A DNA stretch of 8,918 bases. Origin: an uncultured Cryomorphaceae bacterium. Lineage in GTDB: Bacteria; Bacteroidota; Bacteroidia; Flavobacteriales; Schleiferiaceae. Below the pieces are notes generated by a model. The model saw only the letters and a list, made by a program, of their open reading frames with translations. It was not told where the DNA came from and did not search any database. The position numbers and the translations under genes were made by a program. Of this stretch, positions 1-5,971 are shown piece after piece (within the stretch, counting starts at the first letter, position 1; each line of letters opens with the position of its first letter). The stretch lies in NCBI GenBank assembly GCA_913049755.1, contig CAJWXO010000045.1, positions 1 through 8,918 of the forward strand, in the 5' to 3' direction.

Positions 1-22
1 TAAGCCACTCGGACACCTCTCC
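1..22 (-). tRNA. tRNA-Ser, 5' part only (cut by left edge)
   Basis: Read on the minus strand from 22 down to 1, the sequence begins GGAGAGG, then TG, then TCCGAGTGGCTTA. This is the usual acceptor-stem 5' strand, positions 8-9 and D-arm start of a bacterial serine tRNA (GTGTCCGAGTGG is typical of tRNA-Ser). The anticodon, variable arm and 3' half lie outside the window, so the isoacceptor is not known; the 5' strand resembles GGA-type tRNA-Ser most. It lies downstream of ansA on the same strand but has its own promoter-like element, so it is probably transcribed separately. Confidence 0.82.
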
Positions 23-38
23 AATGGCTTTGAGGCGG

Positions 39-46
39 CAAATATA
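39..46 (-). promoter_or_regulatory. Promoter -7 element of tRNA-Ser
   Basis: The minus strand reads TATATTTG here, a match to the Bacteroidetes -7 consensus TAnnTTTG. The mature tRNA 5' end is at 22, leaving 16 nt between, so transcription would start about ten bases before the tRNA, as expected for a short leader. No clear -33 TTTG/TTG box is seen at the usual distance, so the call rests on the -7 element and its position. Confidence 0.5.
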
Positions 47-105
47 AACAAAAAATAAAAGCTGAATATCTGTATAACCCGGACTCTATAGGAGCTTTAT
101 TATGC

Positions 106-129
106 CCATTTAATTAAAAAGTTAAATGG
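106..129 (-). terminator. Small hairpin over the ansA stop codon, possible weak terminator
   Basis: CCATTTAA at 106-113 and TTAAATGG at 122-129 form a perfect 8-bp inverted repeat with an 8-nt loop, spanning the ansA stop codon (122-124). It is the only symmetrical structure seen between ansA and tRNA-Ser. It is AT-rich and has no T-run after it on either strand, so a Rho-independent terminator is doubtful. It may only protect the 3' end of the operon transcript. Confidence 0.25.
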
Positions 130-1135
130 TTCTTTCCCCAACTAAGTTTTCCATGAAAAGATTCTCAAATACCTTTCCTTGCTTTCCTTGACCCAAAAGC
201 CACATGGTTTTTGTTATCGTAGCTTCAAGTGTCATATCGCCTGCTGATAGCACTCCTGCATGCCGAAGCATCCTTGAAGATGCATATGCTGGCTGGGAAA
301 CTCCGCCGCCTGGGCATTGAGAGGCATTAATTATTAATACACCTTTATCGCGCGCATCATCTAAAATATCAGATAAGAATTCCAATTTAGGGACATTACC
401 ACTACCATAAGTTTGAAGAATAATTGCGTTTCTACCTGAATTCAGGATCACATTTCTTAAAAAAGACTCATCAATCCCTGGAAAGAATTTCAAAACGGCA
501 ATCTGAGAATCCATTTTAGGGTCAAAAAAATAATGGTCTCTTGGTTTCAAAGTATATTCATGATGAATATCAAGATGCACACCCACATCGACTAAAATAG
601 GATAATTAGGACTTGAAAATGCCTCAAATGCCTGAGAACTTCTCTTGAAAACTCTATTTCCTCTAAATAACTTGTTCTCAAAATAAACGCATACTTCACT
701 AATTGCAGGAGCCTCATTATCCAATCGGCATAGAACTAATTCAACAGAGGTTATTAAGTTTTCACGCCCATCACTTCTTAGAACTCCAATTGGTAATTGA
801 CTTCCGGTTAAAATAATAGGTTTAGAAAAACCCTTTAATATAAAACTCAAAGCTGAAGCTGTATGGGCCATTGTGTCTGTTCCATGAAGAATAACGAAAC
901 CATCATATTGATCGCGGTTCTCATTGAGAATCTCAGCCAATTTTATCCAGTGATTATGATTTATGTCGCTCGAGTCCAGAGGCTCCCACGCTTGAATTGT
1001 TTCGATATCACATTCAAGCTGATTTAATTCTGGGACTTGTCTTAATACTTCATCAAAATTAAATGGGGACAAGTCTCCTTCAGGGCTTTGAATCATTCCG
1101 ATTGTTCCTCCTGTATATATAAGTAGAAGTTTCAC
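122..1135 (-). CDS. ansA: Type I (cytoplasmic) L-asparaginase
   Basis: This 337-aa protein hydrolyses L-asparagine to aspartate and ammonia. The length fits cytoplasmic type I enzymes and there is no signal peptide. Visible active-site elements are the N-terminal TGGTIGM (residues 8-14, nucleophile Thr11), DSSD around Ser56, HGTDTM at 84-89 (Thr86 and Asp87), GSQLPIG plus RSDGREN at 111-126, and FRGNRVFK ending in Lys164, which matches the catalytic lysine of E. coli AnsA. The start is GTG at 1135-1133; its first bases form a 4-nt GTGA overlap with the tatD stop TGA, so translation is probably coupled to tatD. It is the last gene of the inferred sucA-sucB-tatD-ansA unit. The family call is firm; in vivo substrate preference (Asn versus Gln) cannot be read from the sequence. 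Confidence 0.95.
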   Translation of the reverse strand: MKLLLIYTGGTIGMIQSPEGDLSPFNFDEVLRQVPELNQLECDIETIQAWEPLDSSDINHNHWIKLAEILNENRDQYDGFVILHGTDTMAHTASALSFILKGFSKPIILTGSQLPIGVLRSDGRENLITSVELVLCRLDNEAPAISEVCVYFENKLFRGNRVFKRSSQAFEAFSSPNYPILVDVGVHLDIHHEYTLKPRDHYFFDPKMDSQIAVLKFFPGIDESFLRNVILNSGRNAIILQTYGSGNVPKLEFLSDILDDARDKGVLIINASQCPGGGVSQPAYASSRMLRHAGVLSAGDMTLEATITKTMWLLGQGKQGKVFENLFMENLVGERTI

Positions 1136-1899
1136 CTTTGAAAAATACGGTTTGCATTCTCAGATGTGACCTCATCTATATATTCAAGGGAGTAATTCAA
1201 TTTATCAGAAAGGAAAATCGCTATATTTTGCAGATATGAACTTTCATTTCTCTTGCCTCGATGAGGGACAGGAGCTAAATACGGACTGTCGGTCTCTAAT
1301 ACAATTCGATCAAGCCCTATTTCAGAGAGCACATTTATAACATTAGAGTTCTTAAATGTTGCAACACCACCAATACCAAGATAATGACCCATATCTATTA
1401 GTTCACTTGCAATTTCTAGAGACCCAGTAAAACAATGTAAAACCCCCTTGATCTCAGGACACTTTCTCTCTCTTAGGACCTTCAATGTAGGCTCCCAGGC
1501 ATCTCGAACATGCATACTAAAAGGTTTGTCATATTTTAGGCACCAATCTAATTGACGATTCAAAGCTTGAATCTGCTCACCTATATTTGATTTATCCCAA
1601 TATAGATCTAGTCCAATTTCGCCTACTGCTATAAATGCCGATGGGTTTACTTCCCATAATTTATCGTATCGGTCAAGAATTTTTTGCCAGTCACCCTTAA
1701 TATCGCAAGGGTGTAATCCTAACATAAGCTCAATATGATTAGGATATCTTTCTTGAAGACTATTCATACGAGCAAAACTTTCATCATCAACATTTGGCAA
1801 ATACATACTTGTTACCCCAACGGATAAAGCTCTTTGAATTACTTCATCTATGTCTTCTGAAAACTTTGAACTATCTAAATGCGTATGTGTATCTATCAA
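1132..1899 (-). CDS. tatD: TatD-family metal-dependent hydrolase (deoxyribonuclease)
   Basis: This 255-aa TIM-barrel amidohydrolase-fold protein belongs to a family with metal-dependent DNase activity and links to DNA repair and quality control. The expected metal ligands are all present: H5 and H7 (IDTHTH at the N-terminus), E94 in VGEIGLD, H130 in FSMHVRDA, H155 in VLHCFTGS and D204 in LETDSPYLAP, followed by PHRGKRNE. The start is a problem. The frame opens after a TAG at 1908-1906, and only ATT (1902-1900) or TTG (1899-1897) can start it; no ATG exists before the conserved core. An ATG at 1913-1911 overlaps the sucB stop (TAATG) but is out of frame by one base. The gene lies 13 nt after sucB and overlaps ansA by 4 nt. 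Family assignment is firm, the start is not; its physiological substrate is unknown. Confidence 0.93.
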   Translation of the reverse strand: MIDTHTHLDSSKFSEDIDEVIQRALSVGVTSMYLPNVDDESFARMNSLQERYPNHIELMLGLHPCDIKGDWQKILDRYDKLWEVNPSAFIAVGEIGLDLYWDKSNIGEQIQALNRQLDWCLKYDKPFSMHVRDAWEPTLKVLRERKCPEIKGVLHCFTGSLEIASELIDMGHYLGIGGVATFKNSNVINVLSEIGLDRIVLETDSPYLAPVPHRGKRNESSYLQNIAIFLSDKLNYSLEYIDEVTSENANRIFQR

Positions 1900-1912
1900 A
1901 ATTTTCTAATCA

Positions 1913-3115
1913 TTATAAACCCAGAGACTTTTTTATATCTCCTTGCATTAAAATATCAATAGGGTTTTCTAGAGCTTCTTTAATTGCTACCAATGTGCCA
2001 ACTGATTCTTTACCGTCAATAATCCTGTGATCATAGCTCATAGCAACATACATAATTGGACGAACCACAATTTTACCATCAACAACAACAGGTCTTTCAA
2101 CAATATTATGCATTCCAAGAATAGCGGACTGAGGTGGGTTTATGATAGGAGTGCTTAGCATAGACCCAAAAACACCACCATTTGTTATAGTAAAGCATCC
2201 CCCTGTCATTTCGTCCACAGTTATTTTACCATCACGGACTTTTATTGCCAAACTTTTTATCTCAGATTCCACCCCTGCAAAACCTAATTTATCTGCGTCC
2301 CTTACAACGGGAACCATCAACCCTTTTGGGCCACTTACAGCAACAGAGATGTCAACGGAGTCAAAGCTGACCATGTCATCTCCATCAATCATACTTGCAA
2401 CTGTTGGATATTCTTTAAGTGCTCTAACAACGGCAAGCGTAAAGAAACTCATGAAGCCAAGACCAACTTCATGTTTTTTTGCAAAATCTTCTTTATATTT
2501 TTTACGCAAATCCATTATCGGTTTCATGTCAACTTCATTGAAAGTTGTGAGCATAGCTGTTTCATTTTTCACTGAAACCAATCGTTTTGCAAGTTTTCGG
2601 CGCAATGAACTCATCCTTTGACGATTATCCCTGCGCTCTTTTCCTGTTGCTGTTGTTCCCATTGAAGCTTTGGCGTTGATGGCATCTTCTTTTGTGATTC
2701 GACCATCTTTCCCGCTTCCATTTATTGACGATATTGATATACCTTTCTCATCTAATATTTTCTTCGCAGCAGGACTTGGAGTACCTGTAGCATATGTATT
2801 CGCCGAAGGATTATTAACCTTTAAAGCTGAACTTTCCTCAATAGGTTTTGCTGATTTATTAGATTTATTAGGCGCTTTTGCAGCTGTGTCAATTTTGCAA
2901 ACTACTTCTCCAACTCCGACTATACTTCCAGGTTCAAAAAGTATTTCAATTACACCACTCATTTCCGCAGGTAACTCCAAAGTAGCTTTATCTGAATCAA
3001 CTTCAGCTATAGCCTCATCTTTTTCCACATAGTCGCCTGTATTAACTAGCCAATTTGCGATTTCAACTTCACTTATGGATTCACCCGGCGAGGGCACTTT
3101 CATATCAAGAATCAT
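1913..3115 (-). CDS. sucB: 2-oxoglutarate dehydrogenase E2, dihydrolipoyl succinyltransferase
   Basis: This 400-aa E2 core of the 2-oxoglutarate dehydrogenase complex transfers the succinyl group from E1 to CoA in the TCA cycle. There is one lipoyl domain (residues ~1-77) with lipoyl-lysine K43 in DSDKATLE. A charged, low-complexity linker (~78-108) leads to a peripheral E1/E3-binding domain (~110-146, SPAAKKIL and GKDGRITKEDA). The catalytic acyltransferase domain (~165-400) carries the C-terminal SYDHRIIDG motif with H363 and D367. The succinyl rather than acetyl assignment rests mainly on its position 11 nt after sucA and on the single lipoyl domain. The start is ATG at 3115-3113. The E3 (lpd) gene is not in the window. 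Confidence 0.96.
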   Translation of the reverse strand: MILDMKVPSPGESISEVEIANWLVNTGDYVEKDEAIAEVDSDKATLELPAEMSGVIEILFEPGSIVGVGEVVCKIDTAAKAPNKSNKSAKPIEESSALKVNNPSANTYATGTPSPAAKKILDEKGISISSINGSGKDGRITKEDAINAKASMGTTATGKERRDNRQRMSSLRRKLAKRLVSVKNETAMLTTFNEVDMKPIMDLRKKYKEDFAKKHEVGLGFMSFFTLAVVRALKEYPTVASMIDGDDMVSFDSVDISVAVSGPKGLMVPVVRDADKLGFAGVESEIKSLAIKVRDGKITVDEMTGGCFTITNGGVFGSMLSTPIINPPQSAILGMHNIVERPVVVDGKIVVRPIMYVAMSYDHRIIDGKESVGTLVAIKEALENPIDILMQGDIKKSLGL

Positions 3116-3126
3116 AGAATTGAATA

Positions 3127-5853
3127 TTAACTATCAAATGTTTGAGTTATTAAAGTACTTTGAATTTGGTTAGCTGCTTGCTTTGAACCTGGGGCCGTAG
3201 AAGCTGATATTTTTGGAGAAATGCATTTAAATGGATATTCTGAATTTACTCTAAGGTAACTCCATGCCCCCATATTGGCAGGTTCTTCTTGAACCCAAAT
3301 CAACTTTATGTTCTTTGCATACATCGCTAACTCCTTATTTATTTCCTTTTCCGGTAAAGGATAGAGTTGCTCTAGGCGAATAAGGGCTGTTTTATTATCC
3401 CCTCTTTTATTACGCTCGTATAATAATTCATAAAATAATTTTCCCGAACAAAATACCAATTTTTCTATCCCCATTTTATCCAAATCGTCTGCTAGTAGCG
3501 GCATAAAATCACCTTTACTTAAATCCTCCATTTTTGATGTTGCCATGGGGTGTCGTAATAAACTTTTGGGGCTCATAACAACTAATGGTTTTCTAAATTT
3601 CTGATGCATTTGACGACGCAGCATGTGAAAATGATTCGCTGGTGTTGTAGGGTTACAAACGAACATATTTTCTTGAGCACATAATTGTAGAAACCTTTCT
3701 AAACGAGCAGAAGAATGCTCGGCACCCTGACCTTCATACCCATGGGGGAGCAACAAAACCATTCCATTTTGCACTTTCCATTTGTCTTCTGCAGCAGCTA
3801 TAAATTGATCAATTATTATTTGGGCTCCATTCGAAAAATCCCCAAATTGAGCCTCCCATATGACTAAAGTTGCAGGACTTGCCATGGCATAACCATAATC
3901 ATAGCCCAAAACAGCATACTCTGAAAGGTGAGAATTGTAAATTGCAAATCGACCCTTTGAATTAGGTAAATTATCTAATAAAGACAACTCTTCTTCAGAA
4001 TCTTCTAATTTTATAATCGCATGACGGTGTGAAAAAGTTCCTCTCTCCACATCCTCGCCAGATATTCTTATACTAAAACCATCTTGAAGCAAAGTTCCAT
4101 AAGCCATCATTTCGGCCATTCCCCAGTCCAGAGCATTCTTTTCAAAAGCCATTTGAGCCCTGTCCCCTATTAACCTTATGATCTTTTTAAAGAACTTTTT
4201 GTCTTTTGGCAAGGTTGTCAAAGTCGTCGCAACTTCATCCAAGCGATATCTTGAAACACTGGTATCAGGAATATTGTAAACCTCACCAATAGTTGCGCGA
4301 GGATAACCATTCCATTCATCAAGCATAAATGGAACAATTTTATTCTTTTCTATTTTTTTTGAATCATCGAATAAACCCTCCAACATTTCCTTGAATTCCC
4401 TCTCCATTTCGACAACTAAGTTTGGATCAACCTCACCGTTAGCAACGAGTTTATCAAAATAGATTTTTCTTGGATTAGGGTGTTTTGAAATTACCTGATA
4501 TAATAATGGCTGAGTGAATCGTGGCTCATCTCCTTCGTTATGACCATATTTTCTGTAACACAGGAGGTCGATAAATACATCTCGTTTCCACTTTTGTCTG
4601 TATTCAATAGCAAAACGCATAGCGTGAATAACAGCTTCCGCATCATCACCATTAACATGCAAAACTGGAGCAAGAACTACTTTGGCAACATCAGTACAAT
4701 ACGTAGATGATCGACCATCAATGAAATTAGTAGTGAAACCAACTTGATTATTTATGACTAAATGAATGGTTCCCTCTGTCCCATATCCAGACAATCGTTC
4801 CATTTGAATTACTTCATAAACCACTCCTTGACCTGCTATTGCCGCATCTCCATGGATCATTATCGGCAATACCTTACTTGGGTCTTCCGGAAAATTAGAG
4901 CGCCCCTTAGCTCTAGAAATCCCTGCAACAATTGGATCCACAGCCTCTAGATGAGAGGGATTTGGAGCGATATTTAATTTTAACTTTTTACCATTATCCA
5001 ATAACCTTTCTGCAGTATAACCTAAATGATATTTAACATCACCATCAAAATCTGCTTCTTCAAATTCTTTTCCCTCGAATTCAGAAAAAATCTGAGAAGC
5101 TGGCTTACCAAAGATATTTGTTAAAACATTTAATCGCCCCCGATGAGCCATTCCTAAAACTACCTCTTCAACGCCTAAATCAGCTCCTTTTTGAAGCATA
5201 AAATCAAGTCCAGGAATTAAATTTTCGGCTCCTTCAATTGAGAATCTCTTCTGACCGACAAATTTTGTGTTTAGAAAACTTTCAAATGCTACTGCTTCAT
5301 TTAATTTATGCAAAATGTACAATTTATCATCAGCATTTAAAATGGGCGCATTTTCATTAGGATGAATAAAATGCTGTATCCAGCTTATAACATCAGGTTC
5401 TCTAACATACATGTATTCAACACCAATTGATCGACAATATGTATTTTCTAAATGAGTAACAATATCACTTAATTTAGCTGGAGATTCCATGCCCAGCTGA
5501 GAAGCAGCTTGAAATTTTAACTCTAAGTCAGATTCAGATAATCCAAAATTCTTCAGAGCGAGGTCAGGGCTATATTTTCTTCTGCTGCGCACTGGGTTAG
5601 TTTGGGTAAAAAGATGTCCCCGTGTCCTATATCCTTGAACAAGATTCAATACTGAAAACTCTTTTCGAACCTCATCAGGGAGGGCAACACTTTCATCATT
5701 TAAAATATCTCCAAAGTCAGATTTAGAGAAATCATACCCTTGAAAAAAGGCTCGCCAGGAGGGCTCGACAAGATCCGGACTAGACAAGTATTGCTGATAC
5801 AAGTCTTCGATAAAGCCAATGTGTGAAGTTCCTAAGAAGGAAAAACGATCCAT
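3127..5853 (-). CDS. sucA: 2-oxoglutarate dehydrogenase E1 (thiamine diphosphate-dependent)
   Basis: This 908-aa E1 decarboxylates 2-oxoglutarate and passes the succinyl group to the lipoyl arm of SucB. The length is close to E. coli SucA (933). The N-terminal E2-contact/oligomerisation segment is intact (IEDLYQQYLSSPDLVEPSWR, 15-34). Active-site elements include H237 in AHRGRLNVL, H276 in VKYHLGY, NPSHLE at 298-303, the ThDP motif from GDAAIAGQG (335-343) to NNQVGFTT (368-375), and RKYGHNEGDEP (434-444). The C-terminal transketolase half has EAQFGDFSNGAQ (667-678) and LPHGYEGQGAEHSSARLER (702-720). The start is ATG at 5853-5851. It is the first gene of the minus-strand unit, with a promoter-like element 23 nt upstream. 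No damage is seen. Confidence 0.97.
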   Translation of the reverse strand: MDRFSFLGTSHIGFIEDLYQQYLSSPDLVEPSWRAFFQGYDFSKSDFGDILNDESVALPDEVRKEFSVLNLVQGYRTRGHLFTQTNPVRSRRKYSPDLALKNFGLSESDLELKFQAASQLGMESPAKLSDIVTHLENTYCRSIGVEYMYVREPDVISWIQHFIHPNENAPILNADDKLYILHKLNEAVAFESFLNTKFVGQKRFSIEGAENLIPGLDFMLQKGADLGVEEVVLGMAHRGRLNVLTNIFGKPASQIFSEFEGKEFEEADFDGDVKYHLGYTAERLLDNGKKLKLNIAPNPSHLEAVDPIVAGISRAKGRSNFPEDPSKVLPIMIHGDAAIAGQGVVYEVIQMERLSGYGTEGTIHLVINNQVGFTTNFIDGRSSTYCTDVAKVVLAPVLHVNGDDAEAVIHAMRFAIEYRQKWKRDVFIDLLCYRKYGHNEGDEPRFTQPLLYQVISKHPNPRKIYFDKLVANGEVDPNLVVEMEREFKEMLEGLFDDSKKIEKNKIVPFMLDEWNGYPRATIGEVYNIPDTSVSRYRLDEVATTLTTLPKDKKFFKKIIRLIGDRAQMAFEKNALDWGMAEMMAYGTLLQDGFSIRISGEDVERGTFSHRHAIIKLEDSEEELSLLDNLPNSKGRFAIYNSHLSEYAVLGYDYGYAMASPATLVIWEAQFGDFSNGAQIIIDQFIAAAEDKWKVQNGMVLLLPHGYEGQGAEHSSARLERFLQLCAQENMFVCNPTTPANHFHMLRRQMHQKFRKPLVVMSPKSLLRHPMATSKMEDLSKGDFMPLLADDLDKMGIEKLVFCSGKLFYELLYERNKRGDNKTALIRLEQLYPLPEKEINKELAMYAKNIKLIWVQEEPANMGAWSYLRVNSEYPFKCISPKISASTAPGSKQAANQIQSTLITQTFDS

Positions 5854-5971
5854 AAAGTTGTTTTTATTCAGAATATCAAAATTACATCAATTTAATCCTT
5901 TCTAAAGAAGCATTTAGAATTGGATATATTCAATATTAAAAAGAAAAACATTAAATTCTAATTGCACTATA
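5854..5971. promoter_or_regulatory. Divergent spacer between sucA and the crtY-blh gene
   Basis: This 118-bp spacer is very AT-rich and must hold the start signals of both divergent genes. It carries an 8-bp inverted repeat, TTAGAATT at 5914-5921 and AATTCTAA at 5954-5961, 32 bp apart, which could be operator half-sites. A small palindrome, ATATTCAATAT, lies at 5926-5936 between them. There is no ATG on the plus strand anywhere in the spacer. I found no convincing TAnnTTTG element for the plus-strand gene; the nearest are imperfect TATATTG (5968-5974) and TATTTTG (5992-5998), which would be too close to the start codon. Confidence 0.4.
5877..5884 (-). promoter_or_regulatory. Promoter -7 element of sucA operon
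   Basis: The minus strand reads TAATTTTG, matching the Bacteroidetes TAnnTTTG consensus. It ends 23 nt before the sucA ATG, giving a leader of plausible length. A weak TTT at 5906-5904 lies about 19 nt upstream where the -33 TTTG box would be. In such AT-rich DNA a chance match is quite possible. Confidence 0.4.

Noticed and set aside
1794..2030. Plus-strand open frame of 78 codons across the tatD/sucB junction
   Set aside because: It is antisense to two conserved genes and has no supporting motifs.
2142..2621. Plus-strand open frame of 159 codons
   Set aside because: It lies fully antisense to the conserved catalytic domain of sucB and has no recognisable family features.
2670..3032. Plus-strand open frame of 120 codons with a hydrophobic look
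   Set aside because: It is antisense to the lipoyl and linker regions of sucB; the apparent hydrophobicity is the complement of a charged, Lys/Glu/Ser-rich stretch.
4491..4950. Two short open frames (about 60 codons each), one per strand, inside sucA
   Set aside because: Both are shadows of the conserved sucA frame.
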